Positions 1 to 12,541 are shown, numbered from the stretch's first letter. The stretch is 64,000 bases of DNA from Variovorax paradoxus (GCF_022009635.1 NZ_CP091716.1:5849501-5913500); one strand, 5' to 3'. The notes: generated by a model not told the origin, from the letters alone. A program made the numbers and translations.

Positions 1-59
1 ATGAAGGCGGCAGGTGCAACGAAATTGAGCAGGTGATCGAGGAGGTCGAGCAGGTCCAT
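1..59 (-). CDS. Partial 5' end of an unidentified protein, divergent from hemA
   Basis: Reading leftwards from an ATG at 59 gives 19 codons open to the window edge, beginning [19 protein letters not shown]. This is hydrophobic and would suit the start of a small membrane protein. No Shine-Dalgarno sequence is evident upstream of the ATG. The function is not recognised. It could also be chance coding, since 59 bases is too little to decide. Confidence 0.35.
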   Translation of the reverse strand, partial: MDLLDLLDHLLNFVAPAAF

Positions 60-158
60 CGGAGGGCCGCATGCGTGGGTGAGGTCATGCGGCAGGGCTT
101 ATGGCTGTCATAGGGAAAGCCATTTGTCCCTCTGCAAGCCCGGTGCGGCTGCTGATTT

Positions 159-164
159 TATAAT
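159..164 (+). promoter_or_regulatory. -10 element of the hemA promoter
   Basis: A perfect TATAAT lies only 7 bases before the hemA ATG at 172. No convincing -35 hexamer is seen at 16-18 bases. A transcript from this -10 would begin at or next to the start codon, so it would be leaderless or nearly so. Confidence 0.45.
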
Positions 165-171
165 CACGGGA

Positions 172-1443
172 ATGTCTGTCTGGGCTCTTGGCTTGAACCA
201 CACGACCGCGCCGCTCGATCTGCGCGGTCGTTTTGCGTTCGCGCTCGACCAGATCGCCCCCACGCTGCAGAGCCTGCGCAGCTCCTTCGGCTCCGGCCGC
301 CATCCCCAGGTCGAGGCCGCGATCATCTCCACGTGCAACCGCACCGAGATCTACTGCGCCTCCGAGCACGCCGCGCTCGACCACACCTTCGGCTGGCTGG
401 CCCAGAGCGGCGGCGTGACGCCCGCGCTGCTGCGCTCGCATGCCTACACCCTGCACGACGACGAAGCCGCGCGCCACGCCTTCCGCGTGGCCAGCGGGCT
501 CGATTCCATGGTGCTCGGCGAGGCCCAGATCCTCGGCCAGATGAAAGACGCGGTGCGCGCCGCAGAAACCGCCGGCGCGCTCGGCAGCACGCTCAACCAG
601 CTGTTCCAGCGCTCCTTCGCCGTTGCAAAGGAAGTGCGCACCGCCACCGAGATCGGCGCGCACTCCATCAGCATGGCCGCCGCCGCCGTGCGACTGGCCG
701 GCCAGCTGTTCGAAGACCTGCGCAAGACGCGCGTGCTGTTCGTCGGCGCCGGCGAAATGATCGACCTCGCGGCCACGCACTTCGCGGCCAAGGAGCCCAA
801 GTCCATCGGCATCGCCAACCGCACGCTGGAGCGCGGCGAGAAGCTGGCCTCGCGCTTCGGCGGCGAAGCCATGCGGCTGGCCGACCTGCCCTCGCGGCTG
901 GCGGAATTCGACATCGTCGTGAGCTGCACCGCGAGCACGCTGCCGATCATCGGCCTGGGTGCCGTGGAGCGCGCGCTCAAGGCACGCAAGCACCGCCCGA
1001 TGTTCATGGTCGACCTGGCCGTGCCGCGCGACATCGAGCCCGAAGTGAAGGCGCTGGAAGACGTGTACCTGTACACCGTCGACGACCTCGCGCAGGTGGT
1101 GCAGCAGGGCCACGCCAACCGCCAGGCCGCCGTGGCGCAGGCCGAAGTCATCATCGACGCCGGCGTGCAGAGCTTCATGCACTGGCTGGGCCAGCGCGGT
1201 ACCGTGCCGCTGATCCAGCAACTCAACGCGCAGGCCGACGAATGGCGCGCCGCCGAGATGGCACGCGCCCGCAAGCTGCTGGCCAAGGGCGAGTCGGTCG
1301 AGGCCGTGCTCGAAGCCATGTCGCGCGGACTCACGCAGAAAATGATGCACGGCGCGCTGGCCGAACTGCACGCGGGCGATGCCACTTCGCGCGAGCAGAC
1401 GGCGCAGACCATCTCGCGCCTGTTCCTGCGCAAAGAGCGTTAG
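172..1443 (+). CDS. hemA: Glutamyl-tRNA reductase
   Basis: This enzyme reduces glutamyl-tRNA(Glu) with NADPH to glutamate-1-semialdehyde, the first committed step of C5 tetrapyrrole (heme) synthesis in the cytosol. The 423-residue product has the usual length. The catalytic cysteine is in the STCNRTEIY motif at Cys55, followed by the [10 protein letters not shown] segment and a Rossmann domain with VGAGEM. A longer in-frame reading from 79 exists, but the conserved N-terminus [14 protein letters not shown] fixes the start at 172. It heads a co-directional run hemA-prfA-prmC-grxD, a common betaproteobacterial arrangement that links tetrapyrrole synthesis to translation termination genes. Confidence 0.97.
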   Translation: MSVWALGLNHTTAPLDLRGRFAFALDQIAPTLQSLRSSFGSGRHPQVEAAIISTCNRTEIYCASEHAALDHTFGWLAQSGGVTPALLRSHAYTLHDDEAARHAFRVASGLDSMVLGEAQILGQMKDAVRAAETAGALGSTLNQLFQRSFAVAKEVRTATEIGAHSISMAAAAVRLAGQLFEDLRKTRVLFVGAGEMIDLAATHFAAKEPKSIGIANRTLERGEKLASRFGGEAMRLADLPSRLAEFDIVVSCTASTLPIIGLGAVERALKARKHRPMFMVDLAVPRDIEPEVKALEDVYLYTVDDLAQVVQQGHANRQAAVAQAEVIIDAGVQSFMHWLGQRGTVPLIQQLNAQADEWRAAEMARARKLLAKGESVEAVLEAMSRGLTQKMMHGALAELHAGDATSREQTAQTISRLFLRKER

Positions 1444-1539
1444 CGACGCTCGCCAGCGGCCCGGCTCCGCCGGCCGCAGCCTTCATTGCGCCTGCCGCTG
1501 CATTGCGGCTTCCTCCCATTTTTTCGAGCCCCTTCCGCC

Positions 1540-2628
1540 GTGAAATCCTTTCTGCGCCACCAACTCGAACGCTACGCCCAGCGCCTGGGCGAGCTCGACT
1601 TCCTGCTCTCGCGCGAAGACATCATGAGCGACATGGCGCAGTACCGCACCATCTCGCGCGAGCATGCCGAAGTCACCCAGATCGCCGGCCGCTATGAGCG
1701 CTACAGGCAGCGCGAGGCCGACATCGCCGGCGCCAAGGAGATGCTCGACGACCCCGACATGGCCGAGATGGCACGCGAGGAAATCTCCGGCGCCGAGGCC
1801 GAGCTGGTGCAGCTCGAGGAAGAGCTGCAGCGCCTGCTGCTGCCCAAAGACCCGGACGACGCGCGCAACGCCTTTCTCGAAATCCGCGCGGGCACGGGCG
1901 GCGACGAATCTGCCCTCTTCGCGGGCGACCTGCTGCGCATGTACACGCGCTATTGCGAGCGCGCCGGCTGGCGCTGCGAGATCGTGAGCGAGAGCGAGAG
2001 CGAACTCGGCGGCTACAAGGAAGTGGTGGTGCGCATCGTCGGCGACGACGTGTTCGGCCACCTGCGCTTCGAGTCGGGCGGCCATCGCGTGCAGCGCGTG
2101 CCCACCACCGAGACGCAAGGCCGCATCCACACCAGCGCCTGCACGGTCGCCGTGCTGGCCGAGCCCGACGAGACCGTGGCCGTGCAGATCAACCCGGCCG
2201 ACCTGCGCATCGACACCTACCGCGCGAGCGGCGCGGGCGGACAGCACATCAACAAGACCGACTCCGCCGTGCGCATCACGCACATCCCGACCGGCATCGT
2301 GGCCGAGTGCCAGGACGACCGCAGCCAGCACCGCAACAAGGCCAAGGCGCTGCAGGTGCTGTCGGCGCGCATCCAGGAGAAGGAGCGCAGCGAGCGCGCC
2401 GCCAAGGACGCCGCCATGCGCAAGGGGCTGATCGGCAGCGGCGACCGCTCGGACCGCATCCGCACCTACAACTTTCCGCAGGGCCGGCTCACCGACCACC
2501 GCATCAACCTCACGCTCTACAAGCTGCTGGCCATCATGGAAGGCGACCTCGGCGACGTGCTGGACGCCCTGCGCGCCGCGCGCGAGGCCGAGCAACTGGC
2601 CGAGCTGGAATCGAGCCTGCCGGCGTGA
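1540..2628 (+). CDS. prfA: Peptide chain release factor 1 (RF1)
   Basis: RF1 recognises UAA and UAG in the ribosomal A site and triggers peptide release. The 362-residue protein has the codon-recognition PxT motif as PTT at residues 188-190 and the catalytic GGQ at 233-235 inside the conserved [13 protein letters not shown] context. The glutamine of GGQ is the expected methylation target of PrmC, which is encoded immediately downstream. The start is GTG at 1540 because [12 protein letters not shown] is the normal RF1 N-terminus; an upstream in-frame ATG would add an unconserved tail. Its TGA overlaps the prmC ATG by one base, which implies translational coupling. Confidence 0.96.
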   Translation: MKSFLRHQLERYAQRLGELDFLLSREDIMSDMAQYRTISREHAEVTQIAGRYERYRQREADIAGAKEMLDDPDMAEMAREEISGAEAELVQLEEELQRLLLPKDPDDARNAFLEIRAGTGGDESALFAGDLLRMYTRYCERAGWRCEIVSESESELGGYKEVVVRIVGDDVFGHLRFESGGHRVQRVPTTETQGRIHTSACTVAVLAEPDETVAVQINPADLRIDTYRASGAGGQHINKTDSAVRITHIPTGIVAECQDDRSQHRNKAKALQVLSARIQEKERSERAAKDAAMRKGLIGSGDRSDRIRTYNFPQGRLTDHRINLTLYKLLAIMEGDLGDVLDALRAAREAEQLAELESSLPA

Positions 2629-3479
2629 TGACCGTCGACAACCCCAAGCCGTCCACCGTGGCGCAGGCGCTGGCCGCCGCGATCGCACTGGGCATCGACC
2701 GGCTCGATGCGCAGTTGCTGCTGCTGCATGCGCTGGGCCGCGCGCCGCACGACCGCGCTTGGCTGCTGGCGCACGACACCGATGCATTGCGGGACGAGGC
2801 CTGGTCCGCGCTTTCCACGCAACTGTCGCGCCGCCTCGCGGGCGAGCCGGTCGCCTACCTGCTCGGCGAGAAGGAATTCCACGGCCTCGACCTGCGGGTC
2901 GACGCGCGGGTCCTGGTGCCGCGGCCCGACACCGAGACGCTGGTCGAATGGGCGCTGGAGTGCCTCGAAGGCCATGCCGCGCCGCGCGTGCTCGACCTCG
3001 GCACGGGCAGCGGCGCGATCGCGCTGGCCCTGCAGCATGCGCGCGCCGATGCGCAGGTCGATGCGGTCGATACCAGCGCCGACGCGCTGGCGGTCGCGCA
3101 GGCCAACGCCCAGCGCCTGGGCCTGCCGGTGCGCTTCGCGCTGGCGAACTGGCTCGACGGTGCCGAAACCGGCTACGCGGTCATCGCCAGCAACCCGCCG
3201 TACATCGCCGCCAACGACCCGCACCTGCCCGCCCTGCGGCACGAGCCCGTCTCCGCGCTGGTCGCGGGTACCGACGGGCTCGACGACATCCGGCAGATCG
3301 TCCGGCACGCCCCCGCGCACCTGGCGGAAGGCGGCTGGCTGCTGCTCGAACACGGCCACGACCAGGCCGCCGCCGTGCGCCAACTGCTCGCAGAACGCGG
3401 TTTCGCCGAAGTGCAAAGCCGCGAAGACCTCGCCGGCATCCAGCGCTGCTCCGGCGGAATCTGGCGCACGGTGAAATAA
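2628..3479 (+). CDS. prmC: RF glutamine N5-methyltransferase
   Basis: PrmC uses S-adenosylmethionine to methylate the GGQ glutamine of RF1 and RF2, which raises termination efficiency. The 283-residue protein has an N-terminal helical substrate-binding part, the SAM-binding motif VLDLGTGSGAIAL near residues 120-132, and the signature NPPY at 189-192, which positions the glutamine amide. The ATG overlaps the prfA stop (TGATG), so the enzyme is coupled to its substrate gene. The length is normal. Confidence 0.95.
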   Translation: MTVDNPKPSTVAQALAAAIALGIDRLDAQLLLLHALGRAPHDRAWLLAHDTDALRDEAWSALSTQLSRRLAGEPVAYLLGEKEFHGLDLRVDARVLVPRPDTETLVEWALECLEGHAAPRVLDLGTGSGAIALALQHARADAQVDAVDTSADALAVAQANAQRLGLPVRFALANWLDGAETGYAVIASNPPYIAANDPHLPALRHEPVSALVAGTDGLDDIRQIVRHAPAHLAEGGWLLLEHGHDQAAAVRQLLAERGFAEVQSREDLAGIQRCSGGIWRTVK

Positions 3480-3508
3480 TCCCCTCAGCCCACTTTTCAG
3501 GAGTCCCC

Positions 3509-3838
3509 ATGTCCGACGCCCAACAACGTATCGACGATCTCGTCAAGACCAACGACCTCGTGCTCTTCATGAAGGGCAACGCCAGTTTCCCGATGTGCGG
3601 CTTCTCCGGCCGCGCGATCCAGATCCTCAAGGCGGTTGGCGTCGACACCAAGGCGCTCAAGACCGTCAACGTGCTCGAAGACGACGGCATCCGCCAGGGC
3701 ATCAAGGAATACAGCAACTGGCCCACGATCCCCCAGCTCTACGTGAAAGGCGAGTTCGTCGGCGGCTCGGACATCATGATGGAGATGTACGAGTCGGGCG
3801 AGCTGCAGCAGGTCATCGGCGGCGGCGCCTCGGCCTGA
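3509..3838 (+). CDS. grxD: Monothiol glutaredoxin, Grx4 type
   Basis: This is a CGFS-type monothiol glutaredoxin that binds and transfers [2Fe-2S] clusters with glutathione, usually with a BolA partner. The 109-residue product has the CGFS active site at residues 30-33, WPTIPQLYV with the cis-proline, and GGSDI for glutathione binding. An AGGAG-like site (caggagt) lies about 7 bases before the ATG. It starts 29 bases after prmC, so it is probably in the same transcript. Confidence 0.95.
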   Translation: MSDAQQRIDDLVKTNDLVLFMKGNASFPMCGFSGRAIQILKAVGVDTKALKTVNVLEDDGIRQGIKEYSNWPTIPQLYVKGEFVGGSDIMMEMYESGELQQVIGGGASA

Positions 3839-3854
3839 TACGGCAGGCTCCGCG

Positions 3855-4373
3855 ATGAGCCACGATCACGGCCCCGACGACGGCCATTCTCATGGCCATT
3901 CCCACGAAGGCGAACCGGCCTGGAAGCACGACGGCGTGCGCGTGGTCGCCGCCAACCAGCTCGACGTGAACACCGCCCAGACGCCCGGCATGAACCGGGC
4001 GGCGGCCATCAACTTCGCCCGCGTCGGCGCGCAGAAGCTGTGGGCCGGCACCGTGACCATCCACGCCGATGCCAAGACCGGGGCCCATCACCACGGGCAT
4101 CTCGAATCGGTGATCTATGTGGTGCGCGGCCGGGCCCGTATGCGCTGGGGCGACAAGCTGGAGTTCACAGCCGAGGCCGGACCGGGCGACTTCATCTACG
4201 TGCCGCCTTACGTGCCGCACCAGGAAATCAACGCCAGCGCCACCGAGACGCTCGAATGCGTGCTGTGCCGCAGCGACGGCGAAGCGGTGGCCGTGAACCT
4301 CGACATCGAACCCGTCGAGAAGCCCGAATCGGTACTCTGGGTCGACCCGACCCACCCCCACGGCGGAGTCTGA
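3855..4373 (+). CDS. Cupin-fold protein with histidine-rich N-terminus
   Basis: The 172-residue protein begins with a His/Asp-rich stretch (SHDHGPDDGHSHGHSHEGE) followed by a cupin beta-barrel. Metal-ligand motifs are visible in HHHGHLESVIYVVRG (cupin motif 1, about residues 76-90) and DFIYVPPYVPHQEIN (motif 2, about 113-127). Cupins of this kind are small metalloenzymes or metal binders; the substrate cannot be told from sequence. The histidine run may store or deliver a divalent metal, which is inference. It starts 16 bases after grxD on the same strand. Confidence 0.75.
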   Translation: MSHDHGPDDGHSHGHSHEGEPAWKHDGVRVVAANQLDVNTAQTPGMNRAAAINFARVGAQKLWAGTVTIHADAKTGAHHHGHLESVIYVVRGRARMRWGDKLEFTAEAGPGDFIYVPPYVPHQEINASATETLECVLCRSDGEAVAVNLDIEPVEKPESVLWVDPTHPHGGV

Positions 4374-4424
4374 GCGCTTTCCGGGGGCCGAGTCATGGCA
4401 CCATGGCATTCTTAGCGTGCCACC

Positions 4425-5735
4425 ATGACCCTGACCCAAAGCCTGCTCATCATCCTCCTGCTGATCGCGCTGAGCGCGTTCTTCTCCCTTGCCGAGATCA
4501 CCCTGGCCGCTTCACGCCGCCTGCGCCTGCGCCAGATGGCCGACGAAGGCGACCCTCGGGCCGAGAAGGTGCTGCGGGTGCAGGAGCAGCCGGGCCACTA
4601 TTTCACCGTGGTGCAGATCGGCCTCAACGCGGTGGCCATCCTCGGCGGCGTGGTGGGCGAAGGCTCGCTCAGCCCCTACTTCGCCGTCTTCTTCGAGAAA
4701 TGGCTGAGCGTGGAAGCCTCGGCCAACGTGGCGTTCCTGTGCTCGTTCGTGATCGTCATCGCGGTGTTCCTGGTGTTCGCCGACCTGTTTCCCAAGCGGC
4801 TGGGCATGAGCAGCCCCGAGCAGCTGGCGGTGCGCGTGGTCGGGCCGATGCTGCTGCTGATCACCGCCTTCAAGCCGCTGGTGTGGTTCTTCACGAATTG
4901 CACCGACCTGCTGTTCAAGGTGCTGGGCATGCCGATGGCCCGCGACGACAAGATCACGTCGGCCGACATCCTCGCGATGACCGAGGCCGGCGCGCGCGCC
5001 GGCGTGCTCGCGGTGCGCGAGCAGCAGGTGATTGCCAACGTGTTCGAGCTGGAGACGCGGCTGGTGAGCAGCGTGATGACGGCGCGCGAGAGCATCGCCT
5101 GGTTCCTGCACGACGACCCCGAGACGGTGCTGCGCGCGCGCATCGTGGCCGAGCCCTTTTCGGCCTACCCGGTGTGCGACGGCGACATCGACCACGTGCT
5201 GGGCTACGTCGACGCCAAGGACATGTTCCAGCGCGTGCTCAGCGGCCAGCCTCTGGCCTTCGACCAGGGGCTGCCGCTGCACAAGGCACTCGTCATTCCA
5301 GACCGGCTGTCGCTGACCGAAGTGCTCGAGCAGTTCCAGCAGGCGCATGAAGACTTCGCGATCATCGTCAACGAATACAGCCTGGTGGTGGGCGTGATCA
5401 CGCTCAACGACGTGATGAGCACGGTCATGGGCGACCTGGTGTCGACGCCCGACGAAGAGCAGATCGTGCAGCGCGACGAGAACTCCTGGCTCATCGACGG
5501 CATCACGCCCATCCAGGACGTGCAGCGCGCGCTGCACATCGACGAGCTGCCGCACTCGGAGGAATACGAAACCCTCGCCGGCTTCCTGATGGTGATGCTG
5601 CGCCGCGTTCCCAAGCGCACCGACAACGTGAGCTGGGGCGGCTATACCTTCGAGGTCATGGACGTGGACAGCTACCGCATCGACCAGGTGATGGTCACCA
5701 AGGGCTCGGGCACCGCCAAGGCGCCGGCGAGCTGA
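4425..5735 (+). CDS. CNNM/CBS transporter-associated membrane protein (HlyC/CorC family)
   Basis: The 436-residue protein has an N-terminal CNNM (DUF21) membrane domain of about four hydrophobic segments, starting with LLIILLLIALSAFFSLAEI. A paired CBS region follows (roughly residues 200-340), then a C-terminal CorC_HlyC domain ending near residue 425. Family members are linked to Mg2+/Co2+ efflux or metal homeostasis; the older name hemolysin is misleading. It is cytoplasmic-membrane located. It stands 51 bases after the cupin gene and converges on the transglycosylase gene. The ion specificity is not shown by the sequence. Confidence 0.85.
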   Translation: MTLTQSLLIILLLIALSAFFSLAEITLAASRRLRLRQMADEGDPRAEKVLRVQEQPGHYFTVVQIGLNAVAILGGVVGEGSLSPYFAVFFEKWLSVEASANVAFLCSFVIVIAVFLVFADLFPKRLGMSSPEQLAVRVVGPMLLLITAFKPLVWFFTNCTDLLFKVLGMPMARDDKITSADILAMTEAGARAGVLAVREQQVIANVFELETRLVSSVMTARESIAWFLHDDPETVLRARIVAEPFSAYPVCDGDIDHVLGYVDAKDMFQRVLSGQPLAFDQGLPLHKALVIPDRLSLTEVLEQFQQAHEDFAIIVNEYSLVVGVITLNDVMSTVMGDLVSTPDEEQIVQRDENSWLIDGITPIQDVQRALHIDELPHSEEYETLAGFLMVMLRRVPKRTDNVSWGGYTFEVMDVDSYRIDQVMVTKGSGTAKAPAS

Positions 5736-5748
5736 ACATCCAGCGGTT

Positions 5749-6413
5749 TCAGGCGGCCGAGCGGTCGCGCTCGCGATCCTTGTCGTTGAACACCCAGAGC
5801 CGCTGGTTGGAGAACACGGCGTTCGGGTACGGCGACTTGCCGCGGCTGCCGTTGTAGCGGCCGAGTGTCATGTAGAGGTCGCCGTTCTCGCGGTCGAGGT
5901 AGTGGCGCAGGATCACGCAGCCGAAGCGCAGGTTGGTCTGCATGTGGAACAGCTTGGCGGGGTCGGCGTCGCCGATCACGCGCGTCCAGAAAGGCATCAC
6001 CTGCATGTAACCGCGCGCGCCGGCGCTCGACACGGCGAACTTGCGGAAGTTGCTCTCAACCTGCACCAGCCCCAGCACCAGGCTCACTTCGAGGCCCGAG
6101 CGCTTGGATTCATACCAGGCGGTCTGCAGGAATTCCTTGCGCGACGGCCAGTCGGGAATCTTCTTCTTGAGCCGTTCGCTCATTTCGCCGAGCCAGCGCA
6201 GGTAGACCAGCCGGGCCTCGGTGTTCGGGAACTCGGGCACCGGCGGCGCCTTGTTGTGGATGGCCGAACTCAGCGCTGTGCGCACCGAGTCGATCAGCGG
6301 CTCCTCGATCTGCGCGCCGGCCTGGGCGGTCCGGGGCAGCGACAACATCGTGAGGGCGCTCGCCGTCATGGCGCCGCCCAGGCAATGGCGTCGCGAGAGA
6401 CCGCCCTCCAGGC

Positions 6414-6417
<4 letters not shown>
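5749..6417 (-). CDS. Lytic transglycosylase, SLT domain, Tat-type signal
   Basis: This is a periplasmic peptidoglycan lytic transglycosylase, which cleaves the MurNAc-GlcNAc bond. The 222-residue precursor starts with a twin-arginine-like signal, [13 protein letters not shown], and a cleavage site near AQA-GA. The SLT core follows: [27 protein letters not shown] holds the catalytic Glu and the GYMQVMP motif, with LGRYNGS near the end. Its ATG overlaps the proS stop by 4 bases, so it is likely co-translated with proS. A Tat signal rather than a Sec signal is a prediction from the RR and the hydrophobic core. Confidence 0.88.
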
Positions 6418-8159
<1,742 letters not shown>

Positions 8160-8237
8160 CGGGATCGCGGTGATGGAAACGGGAATGGAAGTGGGGAACT
8201 GCTCCCCCGGAGAGACCCTGAGAGCCTGCATCGCAGC

Positions 8238-8265
8238 TTGCCGAGGGCAACCCGGCATGCATAAT
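8238..8265 (+). promoter_or_regulatory. Sigma-70 promoter of rppH
   Basis: TTGCCG at 8238-8243 and CATAAT at 8260-8265 are separated by 16 bases. The predicted transcription start is near 8272, about 23 bases before the rppH ATG. It lies in the 135-base divergent gap between proS and rppH. Confidence 0.55.
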
Positions 8266-8294
8266 CGACTCAGTTCAAAAATTGGGGTTTGATT

Positions 8295-8960
8295 ATGCTC
8301 GACCGGGACGGCTTCAGGCCCAACGTCGGCATCATCCTGCTCAACCAGAGAAACCAGGTTTTCTGGGGCAAGCGCATACGCACGCATTCCTGGCAGTTTC
8401 CGCAAGGCGGCATAGACCGCGGCGAAAGTCCCGAGCAAGCCATGTTCCGGGAACTGCATGAGGAAGTGGGGCTCCATCCGGAGCATGTGCGCATCGTGGC
8501 CCGTACCCGCGACTGGTTGCGCTACGAGGTGCCGGATCGGTTCATCCGCCGTGACGCACGGGGCCACTACAAGGGCCAGAAACAAATCTGGTATTTGCTG
8601 CAACTCGTCGGCCACGATTGGGATCTCAACCTGCGTGCAACCGACCATCCCGAATTCGACGCCTGGCGCTGGCATGACTACTGGGTGCCGCTCGACGTCG
8701 TCGTCGAGTTCAAGCGCGGCGTCTACGAGATGGCGCTCACCGAGCTTGCTCGCTACCTGCCACGGCAGGATTTCCGCAACCGCTTCCTGCGCAGCAACGT
8801 GCGCGCCCGAGAATTCGAGCGCCATTCGCTGGACGCCGGCGCGCCGCCCGGACTGGACCTGCCGCCGGGCGGCAGCTTCGATCCGCATCCAGACATTCCT
8901 TCAGTGAGCGATGAACCTTCTGCCAACCACAACGCGCCCTTCCTTCCGACGCAACGCTGA
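8295..8960 (+). CDS. rppH: RNA pyrophosphohydrolase (Nudix)
   Basis: RppH removes pyrophosphate from the 5'-triphosphate end of mRNA and so starts RNase E-dependent decay. The 221-residue protein has a perfect Nudix box at residues 38-60 (G38, E44, R52, E53, E56, E57, G59). It is longer than the roughly 160-176 residues of enterobacterial RppH; the extra C-terminal part after residue 175 is low complexity ([13 protein letters not shown]) and probably disordered. ATG 8295 is preferred over an in-frame TTG at 8289. The 3' end overlaps the next gene by 50 bases. Confidence 0.93.
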   Translation: MLDRDGFRPNVGIILLNQRNQVFWGKRIRTHSWQFPQGGIDRGESPEQAMFRELHEEVGLHPEHVRIVARTRDWLRYEVPDRFIRRDARGHYKGQKQIWYLLQLVGHDWDLNLRATDHPEFDAWRWHDYWVPLDVVVEFKRGVYEMALTELARYLPRQDFRNRFLRSNVRAREFERHSLDAGAPPGLDLPPGGSFDPHPDIPSVSDEPSANHNAPFLPTQR

Positions 8961-9501
8961 ACGCGCGCTCCTGCTCGCCTGCTTCGGCATCCTTGCCGGA
9001 TGCGCCTCGGGCAACCACGATACCGACAACGCCGACTGGGCCCAGGCCGGCATGCCGCCGCCGCCCAAGCGCTCCGAGACAGACAGGGAGTGGGCCGAAA
9101 CCGCCGTTCCGCCGCCCCCGGCGTTCAGCGAAAGCCGCTTGCTGCAAATCTCGATGCCGCCGTACATGAGCCTGCAGTTCGGCATCGACCCGAACACGAT
9201 CGCCATCACCGGCGACGGCATCGTGCGCTACGTGGTGGTGGCGCACAACCGTTCCGGCGGCGCCGTCAACGCCTTCTACGAAGGCGTGCGCTGCTCGACC
9301 TCGGAGATGAAAAGCTACGCCCGCTACAACGAAGGCCGCTGGCACGAGAACGAAAAGCCCGAATGGAAGCGGTTCTACGACCTGAACTCCAGCTACACCA
9401 AGGCACTGGCCGGCCAGGCGCTGTGCCGGGGTAATGCGCCGCGCGCATCGGTCGGGGAAATGGTCCAGAACATCCGGAATCCGGTCCGGGAAGTGCAATA
9501 A
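8911..9501 (+). CDS. CNP1-like family lipoprotein
   Basis: The 196-residue precursor has a basic N-terminus, a hydrophobic core and a lipobox LAGC with Cys31, so it should be a lipoprotein. The mature part has a proline-rich segment ([14 protein letters not shown]) and then a compact domain with GEGVRC-like context around [11 protein letters not shown], typical of the betaproteobacterial CNP1-like family of unknown function. It overlaps the end of rppH by 50 bases in another frame, a close coupling often seen in this group. It ends just before a strong terminator. Confidence 0.75.
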   Translation: MNLLPTTTRPSFRRNAERALLLACFGILAGCASGNHDTDNADWAQAGMPPPPKRSETDREWAETAVPPPPAFSESRLLQISMPPYMSLQFGIDPNTIAITGDGIVRYVVVAHNRSGGAVNAFYEGVRCSTSEMKSYARYNEGRWHENEKPEWKRFYDLNSSYTKALAGQALCRGNAPRASVGEMVQNIRNPVREVQ

Positions 9502-9509
9502 GCAAAAAC

Positions 9510-9532
9510 AAACGGGGCCCTGGGCCCCGTTT
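9510..9532. terminator. Bidirectional rho-independent terminator
   Basis: A 10-bp perfect stem (AAACGGGGCC / GGCCCCGTTT) with a 3-base loop lies between the convergent CNP1-like gene and proB. The A-tract on one side and T-tract on the other let it serve both strands. Confidence 0.85.
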
Positions 9533-9544
9533 CAGTTTTCTGCC

Positions 9545-10684
9545 TCAGCTGGGCATCAGCACCATGTTGTCGCGGTGGACCATTTCAGGTTCCGCCACGT
9601 AGCCCAGCAGGCGCTCGAATTCGGACGAGGGCTTGCGGCAGAGCAAGCGCGCCTCCACGCTCGAATAGTTGGCCAGGCCCCGGGCCAGTTCGACGCCCTC
9701 GGCATCGCGCACTGCGATCACGTCGCCTCGCGAGAACTCGCCCGATACGGCCGTCATGCCGATCGGCAGCAGGCTCTTGCCCTCGGCCCTCACCTTGGCC
9801 GCCGCGCCGGCGTCGACGACGACAGCGCCGCGCAGCTGCAGGTGGTCAGCCATCCAGCGCTTGCGGGCCTGGTGTTTGGCGGTCTGCGCCACCAGCAGCG
9901 TCCCGATGGATTCGCCCTTCGCCAGGCGCAGCAGCGCATCGGCTTCTCGCCCCCAGGCAATGACGGTGGAAGCGCCTGAACCCGCGGCACGCTTGGCCGC
10001 AAGGATCTTGGTGATCATGCCGCCCTTGCCGATGCTCGACCCCGCGCCGCCGGCCATGGCCTCGAGGGCCGGATCGCCCGCCGCGGCCTCGTGCACGAAC
10101 TTCGCTTCCAGATCTTTGCGCGGGTCGGCCGTGTAGAGGCCCTTCTGGTCCGTGAGGATGACCAGCGCATCGGCCTCGACGAGGTTGGCCACGAGCGCGC
10201 CGAGCGTGTCGTTGTCGCCGAACTTGATTTCGTCGTTGACGACGGTGTCGTTCTCGTTGATGACCGGGACGACGCCCAGCCGCAGCAGCGTGACGAGGGT
10301 CGAGCGCGCATTGAGATAGCGCTCGCGGTCGGCCAAGTCGGCATGCGTCAGCAGGACCTGGGCGCTCCCGATCTGGTTCTCGCGCAGCTTGGTCTCGTAC
10401 ATCTGGGCCAGGCCCATCTGGCCGACTGCCGCCGCCGCCTGCAGTTCATGAATCTCGTGCGGACGGGTGCGCCAGCCGAGCCGCTTCATGCCTTCGGCAA
10501 TGGCGCCGCTCGACACCATCACGACCTCGCGGCCGTCGCGCACGAGTTCCGCCAGCTGACGGCACCATTCGCCGATGGCGGCTTCGTCGAGACCGCGCCC
10601 CTCGTTGGTCACGAGGCTGGAGCCCACCTTGACGACGATACGGCGGGCGTCCCGCAAGGCGGTGGATCCAGAATTCGAAGTCAT
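9545..10684 (-). CDS. proB: Glutamate 5-kinase
   Basis: ProB phosphorylates glutamate to gamma-glutamyl phosphate, the first and feedback-inhibited step of proline synthesis. The 379-residue protein has an amino-acid kinase domain ([11 protein letters not shown] near residue 17, [26 protein letters not shown]) and a C-terminal PUA domain from about residue 285. The length is typical for the PUA-containing form. It lies 74 bases downstream of obgE on the same strand. proA is not in the window. Confidence 0.96.
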   Translation of the reverse strand: MTSNSGSTALRDARRIVVKVGSSLVTNEGRGLDEAAIGEWCRQLAELVRDGREVVMVSSGAIAEGMKRLGWRTRPHEIHELQAAAAVGQMGLAQMYETKLRENQIGSAQVLLTHADLADRERYLNARSTLVTLLRLGVVPVINENDTVVNDEIKFGDNDTLGALVANLVEADALVILTDQKGLYTADPRKDLEAKFVHEAAAGDPALEAMAGGAGSSIGKGGMITKILAAKRAAGSGASTVIAWGREADALLRLAKGESIGTLLVAQTAKHQARKRWMADHLQLRGAVVVDAGAAAKVRAEGKSLLPIGMTAVSGEFSRGDVIAVRDAEGVELARGLANYSSVEARLLCRKPSSEFERLLGYVAEPEMVHRDNMVLMPS

Positions 10685-10758
10685 TTCGGCTGTAGCGGTC
10701 TTGAATGCTGCGTTGATTGCTATCTGATTTGTAGCATCTTTCGATGCTGTGCCGCCGG

Positions 10759-11847
<1,089 letters not shown>

Positions 11848-11860
11848 TTACAAATGAAGA

Positions 11861-11881
11861 AGCCCCGGCAATGCGGGGCCT
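11861..11881 (-). terminator. Hairpin downstream of rpmA
   Basis: A GC-rich inverted repeat (GCCCCG / CGGGGC, loop about 7 bases) sits between rpmA and obgE. On the minus strand it is followed by the T-rich run TTCTTCATTTG. It may attenuate transcription so that obgE is expressed less than the ribosomal protein genes. Confidence 0.5.
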
Positions 11882-11906
11882 CGGGCTGATCGAAGTGACT
11901 CGAGGC

Positions 11907-12167
11907 TTACGCCGCGGGCGTCACGTTGACCGTGTGCTTGTTCAGTGCACCCTTTTGACCGAACGACACGTGGCCGTCGACCAGGGCGAAGAGCGTGTGG
12001 TCCTTGCCCACGCCGACGTTCACGCCGGGGTGGAACTGGGTGCCGCGCTGGCGCACGATGATCGAGCCTGCGCTGATCAGTTCGCCGCCGAAAGCCTTCA
12101 CGCCGAGCATCTTGGGCTTGGAATCGCGCCCGTTTCGCGTTGAGCCGCCGCCTTTTTTCTGTGCCAT
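11907..12167 (-). CDS. rpmA: 50S ribosomal protein L27
   Basis: L27 extends its N-terminus toward the peptidyl transferase centre. The 86-residue protein starts [20 protein letters not shown] and contains the signature [14 protein letters not shown] [13 protein letters not shown]. The length is normal and there is no N-terminal pro-sequence of the Firmicutes type. It follows rplU by 12 bases. Confidence 0.98.
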   Translation of the reverse strand: MAQKKGGGSTRNGRDSKPKMLGVKAFGGELISAGSIIVRQRGTQFHPGVNVGVGKDHTLFALVDGHVSFGQKGALNKHTVNVTPAA

Positions 12168-12179
12168 GGAATCTTCTCC

Positions 12180-12491
12180 TTAGCCGGCGATCGCGCCGAT
12201 TTGCAGTTCGGTGAACTGCTGGCGATGGCCTTGACGTTTCTGATAGTGCTTGCGACGGCGCATCTTGAAGATGCGAACCTTGTCGTGCTTGCCGTGCGAC
12301 AGTACCGTGACTGTCACCGTTGCGCCGGACACCAGGGGCGTGCCAACCTTGATTTCAGCGCCGTTGCCGACGGCCAGAACCTGGTCGATCACGATTTCCT
12401 GGCCTACGTCCGCAGCAATCTGTTCTACTTTAATTTTTTCGCCGGAAGCAACGCGATACTGCTTGCCGCCGGTTTTTATGACCGCGTACAT
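12180..12491 (-). CDS. rplU: 50S ribosomal protein L21
   Basis: L21 binds 23S rRNA and is a core large-subunit protein. The 103-residue protein begins [14 protein letters not shown], the standard start, and ends with [16 protein letters not shown], the conserved basic RNA-binding signature. It is the first gene of rplU-rpmA-obgE-proB and is divergent from ispB, the usual neighbour in proteobacteria. Confidence 0.98.
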   Translation of the reverse strand: MYAVIKTGGKQYRVASGEKIKVEQIAADVGQEIVIDQVLAVGNGAEIKVGTPLVSGATVTVTVLSHGKHDKVRIFKMRRRKHYQKRQGHRQQFTELQIGAIAG

Positions 12492-12541
12492 GTAAACCTC
12501 TTAGAAATTGAGTCCCCGCGGCGAATTCCGCAGAGCCCAAG

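Noticed and set aside
85..1371. A 428-codon minus-strand frame opposite hemA
   Set aside because: hemA is certain on the plus strand; the shadow has no recognisable domain or start signals.
8160..8888. A longer proS reading frame reaching into the rppH region
   Set aside because: The extra part is antisense to rppH and the conserved ProRS N-terminus begins at 8159.
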